Shown here piece after piece: positions 1-43,875 of a stretch of DNA of 64,000 nucleotides. The notes below the pieces were generated by a model. It saw only the letters and a list, made by a program, of their open reading frames with translations, made no database searches and was not told the origin of the DNA. Origin of the DNA: Oegoconia quadripuncta (taxonomy: Eukaryota; Arthropoda; Insecta; Lepidoptera; Autostichidae); NCBI GenBank assembly GCA_949316235.1, contig OX438748.1:7939001-8003000 (forward strand), given 5' to 3'. The stretch's first letter is position 1. Each line of letters starts with the position of its first letter. A program made the position numbers and the translations under genes.

Positions 1-32192
<32,192 letters not shown>

Positions 32193-32245
32193 CTGTGTAA
32201 ATAAGGATAACATTCAATTAGATGTACAGGATGAAATATAATTCC

Positions 32246-32400
32246 CGTATACTAGTGCTCCACTCCTGATTACGAACAACTTTTCACTAGGAACCTTAGC
32301 TGAATTCAGACGAAAATTGTTGGATGTCCATATTAAATGGTTCCTTAGGAAAAGTTGTTCGTACCCTCCTATACGAAGCACGCGTGGAGCAGTCGCATAC
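32246..32400. mobile_element. Small foldback/MITE-like element upstream of para exon 1
   Basis: Imperfect inverted arms: TACGAACAACTTTTCACTAG on the left pairs with a right arm whose complement reads TACGAACAACTTTTCCTAAG, both followed by GGAACC. CTCCAC/GTGGAG also recur near the ends. Shares ACGAACAACTTTT with the larger foldback at 58.3 kb. Confidence 0.5.
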
Positions 32401-33319
32401 GTTATTCGATTCGTCAGGCATGGGCAGTCCTTGGAAACACTAACAGTCAGGTGACCACTAGTCTGACATAAGTCTAGTAATACGTATTGGGTCCACGTAA
32501 TGGATTATGACCAATACACTAGTGAGAAGGGACTGTGTCTCAGTCAATAGTGAAAAGTGTACTAACAAAAAAAGATTAGAAAAAATATAGATACCACTGA
32601 CTAAATAGTGCCTCCGATATACATAAGTCAAATACCGGATTTAATTGTGATGCTAATTGTATCTATAAAATAATTATTTTATGTATGTTTTACATAGCCC
32701 CAATAAATATCTAAAAATATACAAGTTTCTAGTTCCCAACATAATACCATGAAAAGTTATGAGGCCGTTAAGTCAGGGTCACACAATGATATTTATTATT
32801 ATATTTACTAGCCTATAGGAGGGCGTCAGCTTACGAGTACCTACATAATGATGCAGAATATTTCCGTAACTGACTTTATTATATTATATACTTACGCATT
32901 TCTTGACTTGACGTAAATAATTAATCCAGTGAATGTAGCTTACGTACATAATTTAAGTCGAGGGCTTACTGTTAGTAAATAGCAGTATTATTTTAACTTT
33001 AATATAAGCTTACTTTATTAATGAAAGAATTACGCATTGTCGACATATCGAAATAGCCATGTGACTTCCTACCTATCATGTGACGCTAATAATAGTTTGT
33101 TTTAATAATTAAAACCATGTTATTTTGAAAAATAAATTAAGTTTTCTTACTAATGCCCTTAAATTAACCTACGGAACTCACACTTCATTAAATATTTGAA
33201 AGTTTAATCTGGAATATCCCGATAAATTTGATTACATTTTCTTTGTATATTTACTACTGTCCAATATAACACTGACTCTACTTATCTAGTAAATTTTTCA
33301 TTAACCCCCAATGAAAAAT

Positions 33320-33394
33320 GGGTGATTCACAACATGTGTGTGTGAATCACCCGACGCGACGCGAACGACTGGACACACACAGTGTCCAGTCGTT
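33320..33394. repeat. Two adjacent perfect hairpins
   Basis: First stem: GGGTGATTCAC paired with GTGAATCACCC around an ACAACATGTGT-type loop. Second stem: AACGACTGGACAC paired with GTGTCCAGTCGTT around ACACA. Separated by GACGCGACGCG. Confidence 0.8.
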
Positions 33395-34607
33395 GTTCTG
33401 ATGTATCTCAGTAATGTGTGGTCCGATGTCCGATTATAGTAAAGACTAGACGAGGGGGCAGGTTATTAGCCAAGTTTGATACAAATCGGTTAAGCTGTAA
33501 CGAGACGCCATGCGACTCGTTGGTTCTCTTTTTTCAGTATTCTCCTTGTTTGTTTCTTTTTCGGTTAAATCATAATATTTTAAATTCAAAATTTGAATCT
33601 CTTTCTGTGGAGCTTTTGTTGAATGAGTTCATAATTTACAGTTGAAAAGATTGGACGTATACTTTTCTGTTATTTTTGTTTCTATTCTATTTCATTCAGT
33701 ATAAATATATATTACGTATAAACGTATATCAGTATAGAGTATTTCAAGTTATTTGTGTATGTGATACTCTTAAAAATAAAAAGTTGTCACTGACAACGAT
33801 TTACAAGTTTACCGCCGGCTCATCTTTATTTTCTTCATATTGTGGCCTACTCCTGGACATCAGTCTGGGAGCAGTGCTTCAAGGCATTTCGAAGATATTT
33901 AGCATTAAACACAGTTGTTTTCTGTATTTGGATGATATCATAGCCTTTGGAGGGTTTTCTAAATGTTCAATTTATAGTTATTCAAATTGGATATAAAGAA
34001 CAATCTCCTGTAAAGCATCTGATATTTGTTTCAAATAAATATGGATATTTTGTCCTTTAGTTGGTAAAGATCATGATTTAGTATTGTGTTATTAAGCTAC
34101 GTTCGGTAACCCTGTTTGTGTCTACGCAGCGCGAAGTAGGCCAAGGTTGTCTGCGCTCTTCATACAGTATTTTGTGTGGGTCCCGTACATAAACCTCGGG
34201 TTTTGCGCGGGATCTTCATTTGATTTCATTGCTGACGCTTGGAGTGCAATTACTTGCCAGTCTTCAGAGATACTAGTTAATTTAGACTAAGGAATCATGT
34301 TTGTACAGAGTTTATTGTTACTTTTCAAATTTTTTATATAACAAAACAAAAGATGAGGCAAAATCATGATTAATTAAGTTAGTAGTAATTGACATGTTTT
34401 ACTGGATTTAGAGGTTCGTAATTTTGTGTTTTCAACCTACTTCAAAAAAGTTTCTCAATTCGACTGTATTTTAACAGAGCCTGTTATAAGTTGGTATAAT
34501 AACTAAACACTAATAATAAATTTTATTTTGCTTCCAATTTGTTTTTTCTAACTAATTAGTTAGCTTGTTTGTCTAACTTATTAGTTATATTTTACATTTT
34601 ATATTTT

Positions 34608-34884
34608 ACAAATGCGAAAATTTGGATGTTTGTTCATTTGGTTGTTGCTCAATCACGGCGATACGGATGAACGGATTTGGATGAAATTTGGTATATAGGT
34701 AGCTGGATTAAAACATTATTCATTTTAATGTGTGTATACAATAAAGTGTTAATTAAATTTGTTTATTATCGATCCTATTTGAGGATCCCGTTATTTTATC
34801 CCGATAAAGTGAGTAGTTCCCAGTAAACAATTTTCCGCGATAAAGTTATTCCACGCAGGCGAAGCCGCGGGCGGAAAGCTAGTG
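34608..34884 (+). mobile_element. Helitron-like nonautonomous element (3' end with hairpin and CTAG)
   Basis: Starts ACAAATGCGAAAATTTGGAT and ends GACGAAGCCG-type sequence, here GCGAAGCCGCGGGCGGAAAG followed by CTAG|T. A GC-rich hairpin before CTRR-T is the Helitron 3' signature. Copies recur at 44.5, 58.8, 60.0, 47.1 and 40.1 kb. It resembles Lep1-type lepidopteran elements, from memory. Confidence 0.6.
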
Positions 34885-35289
34885 TTATATAAAGGTATTT
34901 TGTGTTTTTTTTCAAATTTCAAAAACTAGTTGTGTCCACTAGTAGGGACTCGTAACTCTAACAAAAGACCATTTTAAAGCTTAATATTTCGTAAAAAGAA
35001 TTATTTTATTTCATAACTTTCGGTCATTTTATATGAATATGTAACAATGCCAAGCTCTAGCTTTACAGATATCTCAGTGGGAACTCTATTAAACCGACCG
35101 AGATGTTTCACAACTGCAAAATTAATACGTAGCGTTGCAACGCGTGGTGTTAATCTAATTTAGCTGTACTACCTACACTACTAGAAGTCCAATATTTTTT
35201 TGAATGTGTAGCGTCCCTGGCACACGTTCCTTTGAACGTGGTTCTCGCTAATAATCTGGGAGTAAAACAGCTGTGACATACGGATTACT

Positions 35290-35935
35290 AATTTTTGGTC
35301 AAAAAACATTTCCCAAAGTATCACATGCCAAAGTATGTTTCCCAAATTTTCATATGGCAAAAAAACATTTGGCAAAACAACTTTTCGTAATATTACAGTT
35401 ACTACTTCTGCAATTTATTGTTTAACAAATAATTACATGGCAATGTTTCATTTTACCAAGTATGTAAAATATGGTTTGGCATAACATGCTCTTCCCAAAA
35501 TATTGCATTTCATATGATTTACTTAAGAGTCTAAATTCACTTCATTAAATGTTTGTTTCACCTTGGACAAATAGTTTATATGTAAGAACTTCAATAATAA
35601 TTATATTGTTATTATTCAAATCAATTCCGGGTCTGTTGGGGTCACAGTTCTAACCAACCTAACCCACTTTTCTAGCAGTTCTAATCTAGCCTACGTAACC
35701 TATATGAAATATTTTTGGAATATAATTTTTTACAAAATAAAGCATTTGCTTGATGTATATTTGACTTAATAAAACTTGAGCAAGTAAAAAGTTGCCAAAT
35801 TAATATTTGACCAAGTGATTAAAATGCGAAATATAAATTTGCTAAAGATTCTTTTGGGAAATGAAACTAGTGCGATAAGTTTTGTGGGAAGTAAAATTTG
35901 ACGAAAAATATTTTGCCAAACGGAAGGATACCGTG
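35290..35935. repeat. Quasi-periodic TTTGGCAAA-phrase region
   Basis: Two clusters (about 35290-35400 and 35755-35930) made of variations on an 11-nt word: ATTTCCCAAAG, CATGCCAAAG, ATTTGGCAAAA, then AGTTGCCAAAT, ATTTGACCAAG, TTTTGGGAAAT, ATTTGACGAAA, TTTTGCCAAAC, spaced roughly 15-25 nt. The words are near-palindromic (TTTGnCnAAA). No ORF. Function unknown. Confidence 0.6.
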
Positions 35936-36727
35936 ACATACAGACTGATGGACCGACGGTTATGGCATGGCTCTAAGAGTTACGGAACCTTAAACATAAT
36001 ATTAAACTAAACTCACTACCAAAAAGGTTCCTATTGATAAAATCTTCCATTCAATAAATTTATAGATACTATAAAATAGAATTGTAAAATATCAGACTAT
36101 TTAGATGATCCTTGGACTAACCAGCACGTTTGCATGCAAGGCTATTTCACAATTAATAATGAAATGTAAAAACCTATTTGTATCTAATAATAAAAACCTT
36201 TTTTAAAAGAGCAACGCCTCGTGTTTCTTGCTTGTTCTTCTCAAAGGAAAATTGCATTTTGAACGCAAGCAGTAGCTTAAATGTAAAATTGACTATTTTA
36301 AGTGTACCTTGTGTACCTACAACATAAAGCACTATTGACTTTGACTCACTATTACGATTATTGAACTCACATCACTCGACTCATCCTACGTGAAAACTGA
36401 AAAGTAGTTAAGCCCCACGAATTCAAAGAACTTGCACAACTATAACATTTCTCTAGAATTCCGTAAACCGAAATGAGTCCACATTTTCTAGGAATTATTT
36501 CAACCCAATTTTTTTTACTAGATGAATCATGCTGGCTTGCGATGAGTTGCTCTTGTCATCCAATAGTCGTGATCATTCTATTACAATTCTTATACTATGT
36601 AGCTTAGTGTTTATCTGAGGATATTTGCCTTTAAATAAATTAAAATACTATGGCTTTAAAAAAAAATCTGATTATTTAAAGGATAAAAATGCATGGACAT
36701 GAACCGCTCGGCGATCTTCAATCTATT

Positions 36728-36812
36728 ATTTTTTATGCACACGGGTTAACACTTGGCCTCAATTACACCTAATGTTAAGTGAAGATGAGGCCGAAGGTGG
36801 AAGCGTTCCTTT
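36728..36812 (-). repeat. SINE family B, tail fragment
   Basis: Plus strand GGCCTCAATTACACCTAATG and TTAAGTGAAGATGAGGCCGA, the complement of the 3' portion of the 51.3-kb SINE. Confidence 0.65.
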
Positions 36813-37467
36813 GTTCTTTGTCGAATCATAAATTGCAAAAAAATTATTGCGAGTTCTTCTCTGGATAGTCTGCCTTGTACGTCATGACATCTTCAGATGT
36901 TATTTTCATAACTTATGAAATAAAAGTTTTATGATTTCAAATTGATGTAATATGATTTTATAGAGTAAAGTTGAGCGCATGTCAAGCATAACATTGCTAG
37001 TAAAAGCTGAGCTCCTACGATAACGCCCTTATACAACGAACGGAAGGCCCAAAATTTGAAGTGTTACTCGTATGTCTGATGTGTACTGATGAGTGATGAT
37101 GATGTGTGTATGTATTGTACAAAAGAAAATAAATACAAAACAAATTTACTTAAAACTATGCACAATTCTCTCTTTAACTCGGAGAAAAGCGGTCTAAATG
37201 TCCTTCTTCGATTCTTTAACCATATTCGTGAAAAACTTAAGTCATTGTGATTAACAATTTGAAAGAAAAACAAACACACTCAAAATTAAAGTATCTACCT
37301 ATAATACGAGTACCGCTTCCTCGATGATTGGAATAATATATATAGGAAAGTAGAATATAGAAAACCCTAATCCTAAGAAAATGTTAAGTAACTTTCCCGT
37401 TGGAAAACAGGATCGGTGCAGGCAACACCGCGAACATGTGAGGTAATGTTGGTATTTAGTTATTTAC

Positions 37468-37595
37468 CTGCTAACAGTGAATGGGCGGGTGTGTGTGGCG
37501 GCGCGAGCGTGTGGCGCGGCCCGACCCCCCGCGCCCCCGGTCTCCCGCCGGCCACCTACGGGCGGAGCGCCCTTCTGCGCACACAATAGACTCTT
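37468..37595 (-). other. Candidate para first leader exon (GC-rich, noncoding)
   Basis: GC-rich block in AT-rich surroundings, ending on the minus strand with TGTTAGCAG|gtaaat, a good donor pointing toward para exon 1, whose acceptor needs an upstream leader exon. The 5' edge is uncertain and set about 20-25 nt downstream of the TATA motif. Alternatively an internal leader exon beginning after GTGTGCGCAG. Not verified by transcript data. Confidence 0.5.
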
Positions 37596-37604
37596 TCAGT
37601 TTCA

Positions 37605-37840
37605 GTCACATTTATACAGGTATCACACGGAGCAACTGTGGCGGTAGCCGGCGTATTGTTGTTGACCCAGTGAATTTATTATGTAAATTCATCAATATCA
37701 TTCTGATGTGTTGTTTATTGGCTCATCGCTCGCTCGGAAATTGACGTTTTCTCATATTATTATCGTCATCGGTAACGATGTCCAATGGGAAAACGTGTCC
37801 GATGAAGTTACATGATACCGCGCTCCGATTGGTCACACGT
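37605..37840 (-). promoter_or_regulatory. Candidate para core promoter (TATA, CCAAT)
   Basis: Minus strand carries TGTATAAATG at 37610-37619 and GTGACCAATCGGAGCG (CCAAT box, about 37821-37836) farther upstream, next to the GC-rich candidate first exon. There is no strong arthropod initiator (TCAGT) at the expected distance. Inference from motifs and position only. Confidence 0.4.
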
Positions 37841-38111
37841 TGGCCAAATAGAAATTGTTGGTCGAGACTTAACGCAGTCGAAACCGCTGGCTACTGCCGC
37901 GGCAGGTGACAGATGGTAGTCACTCACCCTCAACTACCTCGCTTGACATAAAAACACGCGTACATCACCTTACATTTAAACTACAATTATATTGTCATGC
38001 GCAGGCTACCTCGGCCATTACGGTAATATTTATATAAACTTATCAATTTATACATATTACTAGTACCTACATTTAGTGAGATATCTATAGGTACATTGAA
38101 TTAAGATAGGC

Positions 38112-38212
38112 AGTTCCCCAAATAAGTTGTGAGCGCACTTCTACTTTAGGCCTCATCTTCACTTAACATCAAGTGTCATTGAGGTCAAGCGCTAACCTGT
38201 GGATATAAAGAA
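38112..38212 (+). repeat. SINE family B, tail fragment
   Basis: CCCCAAATAAG, then GGCCTCATCTTCACTTAACA and TTGAGGTCAAGCGCTAACC match the 3' third of the family. Confidence 0.65.
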
Positions 38213-39334
38213 AAGTGATAGCCCTATATGTGTTACATTAGAATAAGGTAAATACATATACAAAATAGAATTATGTAGTATGGTATGGTAAAATATTTGC
38301 CTTTGTTTCTGCATTATTGTGAATGAGCAGTAATGTCAATATTTTTAACATTAAGTTAAAAAATGTGACGTTTACAATTGATAATTTTATAAATAGTATA
38401 ATCCTACGAATAAATAGTTGAATTTAGAATTTGAATCTATAATTTTTAACTGATATCCAATAAGAAGGAAGGAATACAAAATACAGTCTCATTGACAAAA
38501 TTAGTCTGAATGTATGGTCCGTGATATCACCGAACAATTTGTGAATCGATTTAATTTTTTTTTGTTTGAAAATACCGCTAAGTCTGATGGTTGACTACGA
38601 AGATAAGATAGAATCTTACGGAAGTCGGTAGTTTTGCTAATTTTTGGGAGTTCAATTATCGTATTATACTAAATTAGGATTACAGAACAAAGTAAGTATA
38701 GTAGCAGGTGATATTCGTATTTTTCAACTTTAGGTCATGGTTGCATATCTATTAGCAAAGTTATAGATTAGATTTATTTTTTAAATATATCATTTTGTCA
38801 AGTCTTCTTTGTGTATTTCGTTAAAAAAAGATAGTAGTTCTTCACTTCTTTTCGAGTCGAAGCAGGTTTCAATTTTTATTGGACCGAAACTTAGGCAGTC
38901 TCACAGCACTCTCTGTGACGTTAAGTAGTTTCAATAATTGTATAGGCAATAGGCACTAACAGGATCGTATCGAAATGGTCCTTTATCTACATAGAGGTAC
39001 AATCACTTGGACTCACAGGATGAATCATCCACAAACTTTATATGATAAGTCTGTTATAAGTTACACATACTTACAATATTTAAAAGCAGACCGGATATAG
39101 GAATTAAATACCGTGACAAATTTTCATACTAAAGAATAAGCTGCATTTAGACTTAGAAGTACCAGGAAACACCTAGAATTTAGTTATATTGTTTGATTTA
39201 TTAGATTTCGAATTTGTTTACACCTAATTTGATACCTCTAAATATTTTGCTTGGATAAAGCAATGTTTATATTTATGTATGAATATTAGTGTTTGGTTTC
39301 CTTCTATATTAAGTATGTTACATTATATTATACG

Positions 39335-39485
39335 TGGCAGACCGCGAAAACGGTGGAAAGACGAGCTTGACAGTTTTAATAAGGGATGGTTGAAATAAGG
39401 GAGGGGTGCTCGCCAAGAACAAAAACGACTGGAAACAGATGAGGGAGGCCTTTGCCCAGCAGTGGGACACTATGGGCTGTTAATA
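39335..39485 (+). pseudogene. RTE-like LINE ORF, C-terminal remnant
   Basis: Plus frames read RGRPRKRWKDELDSFNKGWL, then after a stop/frameshift AKNKNDWKQMREAFAQQWDT MGC-stop. GRPxxRW...W...EAFxQQW is the typical C-terminus of lepidopteran RTE-class non-LTR retrotransposons. Broken by an internal stop. Confidence 0.7.
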
Positions 39486-39733
39486 ATAACAATAATATTA
39501 TAAGTCTACGGAATATGAAAATAAATATACCAGAAACTACATTTAAGAAATTGAATTATCCTATCTTACCTATGCTAGAATATGACCCACAATACATTAA
39601 TATACGTTATATGTAACCTGATATTCCTACCTTACTCTTCATTATCTTTTCAACCAATTTTCTAACACAAAACAACACAGACGTTAAGAAACACTTAAGG
39701 AATTTACTGTAGTAATATAAGAGTCATAATTAC

Positions 39734-39840
39734 CTGTCGTCCTCGAGGGCAGTGTGGCCGCTGGTACCAGAGAGATGAAAGTTACCACGTGTTCGCTGAT
39801 AGGGACAGCCAGCAAATGGGCAAGATTTTTCATGTCCGAC
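39734..39840 (-). other. Exon-like block, unidentified (107 nt)
   Basis: Bounded on the minus strand by GTTATTGCAG and ACGACAG|gtaatt, both strong. Two frames are open. One starts at an ATG (MKNLAHLLAVPISEHVVTF); the other reads GHEKSCPFAGCPYQRTRGNF with a C-x4-C pair. GC-rich relative to its surroundings. May be a leader exon of para or an exon of an unknown gene; I recognise neither peptide. Confidence 0.5.
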
Positions 39841-40069
39841 CTGCAATAACAACCAACAATTTAATGCTACGTCTACACATTTGTTTAAGTTTGTCAATGT
39901 GTTAATGATAATGTGTAACTATCAGTATTTTGTTTTGTTAGTTTACTAGTTACTTATGCAATATACAAAATGTGTTATGATAATAACACAACAAATATAA
40001 ATATTCTGACGAATTAAGACCTCCTCCATTTTTTTAAGTTAAAAAGAGTAACATCAATCCATTTATTAC

Positions 40070-40185
40070 ACACTAGCTTGCCGCCCGAGAATTCGTTCGA
40101 GTGGATCTCGATATAAAAAACTTTCACTTGTATGATACCATTAGGAAGAAATTCTCTAAATTGTGTGAAAACGGCATCAAAATCT
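40070..40185 (-). mobile_element. Helitron-like 3' end, diverged copy
   Basis: Plus strand ACACTAGCTTGCCGCCCGAG, the complement of the GGCGG..AAGCTAGT terminus, followed by a body with TCTCGATATAAAAAACTTTC. The hairpin is degraded. Confidence 0.45.
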
Positions 40186-41226
40186 CGGATAGCGACTTTG
40201 TTTTATACTATGTAGAGAAGAGGTAGAGAGGAGACTAGAGACAATTATTTGGGAATATATTAGGTTAGTTCAATGTAGATACCTATTCTCATGTTTTAAA
40301 ACTAAATACGTTCACTACAATTATAATTTGAAACTCATGTCTCGTATCAAAAACACAACAGTATTTTCAAATTTTGAATTTCCCTTGTTGATGTGTCGAG
40401 TAAGTAGCAAGTTTGTTTGTGAAGCTTGGACGAACGTGTGGAGTGTTCCTCGTAATTATGCTAAATTGGATGCGACACAGCTTAGTGTTGCCAAATCCAG
40501 GGCGATACAATCTGTTGTATGATGTTAATTTTTGTTTTTTTCAGATAGGTTTGCATAATTAATGTGATATTTGTTGAAGTCATTACTTTAGCTCATTCAA
40601 TTAAGATTACTTAATGAATTTCTACAATAAGTTTCAATATGTTCCTGTGGGTCTACTTTTAGCGGCCTTTTTTCAGGTTGAAAAGTAGCCTATATCTTTC
40701 TCCGGGTCTCAAGTTCTTTCCTAAATTACAAAACGATCGGTTCCACAGTTTAGGCGTGAATGTTGGACAGAGATACGCATTTATAATATAAGTATTGATA
40801 TAGAGACCTCTTGGCTTAGCTTCACTTTTTAACTGATTTCAAATAAGAAGGAGTTATTATGTATGTACTATTTTTATAAGTTCACCCGTATTTTCTTCAA
40901 TTTATTTGATAATGTTTTTTGCTGCCGAGCAGTTTCATATAAATTTGGTTAAGGTCTGATGATGCACTCCGGAGATAGAGAACGGACTAATTTTTAACGA
41001 TTCAATTATATTAACTTTCATTTCACACTTCGCGACAGTTTTCAAAGATGTTTTCCAGCATTACTATGACCCCACTTTAAATATCAAAGTCAAAGGTAAG
41101 TATCGCATAGTTATTAAAGATAAGTATTATTTATTAATTTTTTGTTTAACACACATATACATACCTACATGGGTTTGTCTGTGGGAGTATATTCAGTTTC
41201 GTTTTTGATACATAAGGTAGGTAGAA

Positions 41227-41395
41227 TACGTACAATACAATACAATACAAATACCCTTTATTGCGCAAAATAATTTACAATAATTTTTGATGATAACAAT
41301 AGAACACAATTAGGCGGTCTTATCACTAAAAGCGATCTCTTCCAGACAACCCACAGCTATGGGATATTTGTAGGTAGAAAAATAGGTAGGGTGCA
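41227..41395 (-). repeat. LINE 3' tail with (ATTGT)n, copy 1
   Basis: Plus strand begins ACAATACAATACAATACAAA, then TACCCTTTATTGCGCAAAAT and CGATCTCTTCCAGACAACCC. Read on the minus strand it is a 3' UTR with an AATAAAG-type signal and a TTGTA-repeat tail. Inverted partner at 50.2-50.4 kb. Confidence 0.75.
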
Positions 41396-41799
41396 TGCAT
41401 AAATATAATAATATTATCATATTAATTGACTTAATTATAATTACATACGTACATTCACGACCTTTATCCCATATGAGGTGGTCAGAGATATCCCAAATAC
41501 TAGTATTGGGTGTTCCAAAAATTAAGAGTTTATTGTTTGAAACAACATCTATGGTTCACCTAACGAAATATACCTACAGAAATGCTCACGGGACAGGGGG
41601 TGAGCCCATCGGCACCGTTTAACTATATTTTTGGCTGAAAGTCACATAGTCACCTTTTACGACATCTATGAGAAAAGGCGGGTTGATTCTATTCTTTTTA
41701 CGTGGCGATACCACACAGCACTGTTTGGATAAGAACAATGTTCACTGAACGGGATAATTAGACAATAGATTGATTTTAAATGAGTTACCAACTTTATAA

Positions 41800-41960
41800 A
41801 GAACATCATTGAAGGAAAAGTGGAGGGGAAGAGGAAGGAGGAGGAAGGCCTAGAAGAACATAACTTCAGGGTACAAGTAAAGGACAAAGTAAGACGTATC
41901 TCCTGATACGAAGTCAAAGAAAAGGCGGAATGTAGAGAAGTGTGGAAAGGACAAGGGTAT
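41800..41960 (+). pseudogene. RTE-like LINE ORF remnant (second family)
   Basis: Frames give IIEGKVEGKRK, GRPRRT and VKEKAECREVWKGQGYSS-like peptides, the usual C-terminal arrangement of another insect RTE-type LINE. Frame-shifted and stop-containing. Confidence 0.5.
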
Positions 41961-42884
41961 AGCTCTTAATTTGAAGAGAGAGAGCAAACATGCCTTTGCT
42001 CGTTTCGTTTCTGATTTCTGCTGTCAAACCGTTTATATGTACGGAGTACGTTTACGTAGCTTCCTGTCTGCTCTTTTTGGCGGGAACTCAGCGAGTGATG
42101 TTGCATTTTTGTTTCTATTTCTTGAAATTTCAGCATTCTGAGTTTTGAAGCTTAATATTGGCAGAATAGTGTGCAGTAAAAGTCAGTGATGGTGTGCAAG
42201 TTAAGGGAAGTGTAAATTAAAGTGCGTAGCAGAGATATCCGATTCCCACAAGAAGCCGCAAAATCTTCCGTAAAGCATTCTGTCACTTTTACTGAAGAAT
42301 TACTACTGAATGTTTTCGTGTTTAGGCTGATGGCTTTACTGCCAAGCCATAATTAATATCTAATAAAAAAAACTTCCTATCTCCGAAGTAGGACAAAAAA
42401 CCCACCTGTTCGTTAATCCATAATTCTAATTTCTGGCAACACGGTAAATTTTGTAAAATAACCGAGTGATGTCAGTCATAATCTACTCACTGTTACCCCT
42501 CAATTACCAGCAACTACAAGTATAACACGACACAGGAAATGTTAACAAAGCGAATAACGTCCCGTAAATATGACTCCGCAGAATTAATGATATAAATTTT
42601 CCTGTTAAGTACTCATGGCGCAGTCGCACTCACTAATCAAAAACAATTAGCGAAGTTAAGCAACGTTTCGCGAGATCACTTCTTTGATATCCACTAGTGG
42701 CATTTTTGTACTAGTGTTACGTTAGTACTATATTAATTCTGTGCTAGTGTTCCCATTTTTCATAGGATGCGTTAACCAATTGGTGCTGGTTAATAAGCCA
42801 ACTTGGTAATTTTTGAAATTTCCGACACAAGTTTCCATCGTTTACAAAATATCCAAATGAAAAAACAACTATAAAAAGAAGAAG

Positions 42885-43285
42885 CCAATTATTATATCAT
42901 TCAGATGAACTAAACCAATTGTGTTAAAAGCTAAATATCTTCCAAACGGCTTCACCGATTTTCATCAAACATGACTAAGAACCTATTCCTGACTTTAATC
43001 TTAAATATGAAAAAAAAACTAGAATACCCTCGAAAGACCTTCGAGGGTCTTTCGAGGGTTTTCTAAATTTAATTTAAAATTTTCAAAGCTTTAAAAGCTA
43101 AATATCTTAGAAACAGATTCCCTAATTTCCGACATACATGGCTACGAAACTGTCCCCTGTTTTATATGAAAAACGAAATCTTTCATACAAAGAACACATA
43201 CACACACTCACAACGCAGTCAAACACATAACATCTATCATTTTTCGTCGGGGGTTAATAAAAATAGGCGCGGAGAAACTAGTATT
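42885..43285 (+). repeat. Interspersed repeat F (AAAGCTAAATATCTT family)
   Basis: Contains AAAGCTAAATATCTTCCAAA, CACCGATTTTCATCAAACAT, a second AGCTAAATATCTTAGAAACA, and a GTCGGGGGTTAATAAAAATA end. A fragment recurs at about 47895-47975. A perfect CCCTCGAAAGACC/GGTCTTTCGAGGG hairpin sits at 43028-43059. Confidence 0.55.
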
Positions 43286-43875
43286 CATTAATCTGCACTT
43301 CTAAATATTCGAAAATTTCCCCATTTTTAGTATGCAGCGTTTAAAGATATTGTGATGATCACAAATCGGTAATTAGTACAAAATATACAATTGGAAATGA
43401 AGTACAGTTATTTTGATTTGATGTCAACTTTTTAACATTCATGAAGAATTTTGGAAATTCTGTTCTTTTTGCGTGCCAAAACCACAAAAATAATAAAAAT
43501 AAATAAGTTTCAATCTATTTTCGAGGAAGTAGAACGTTGAATTTTATCGAAGACAATTAATGTATCTCCCGTCTCGAGGAAAGAGAGAAATTAGTTTATA
43601 CACAAGGGATCGTGGCAAGTGTTTTAGTATTTTGTATATGCATGGAATTTGTATATTGTTCATTACTGGCTTATTTTGTTACCTGTACAAAGTGGTAAAA
43701 TTTTTGAAAATCAAAATAAAATAAAAAGCATGTCCCGCCACGTTTGTGCTGTTTAAGGACCTAATGCATGTCAGTTAGCAAGGGTAGCAAAAAGTTGCTT
43801 CAAGCGTTTTTAGCCTGGAAATTGTACGTCAACGATGCGGTTCGTCCTGCAGACGTACCACTTAAATATTTTTAT

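Larger units (their letters stand above)
32193..37467 (-). other. Candidate para leader intron (5.3 kb)
   Basis: If the 37.5-kb block is the first exon, this is intron 1. It contains a foldback (32.25 kb), twin hairpins (33.3 kb), a Helitron-like end (34.6-34.9 kb), a region of repeated TTTGGCAAA-like phrases (35.29-35.93 kb) and a SINE-B tail (36.7 kb). No coding potential. Confidence 0.55.

Noticed and set aside
37481..37744. 87-codon plus-strand ORF over the GC-rich block
   Set aside because: Arginine/proline-rich composition is what GC-rich DNA gives by chance; minus-strand donor and TATA fit a leader exon better.
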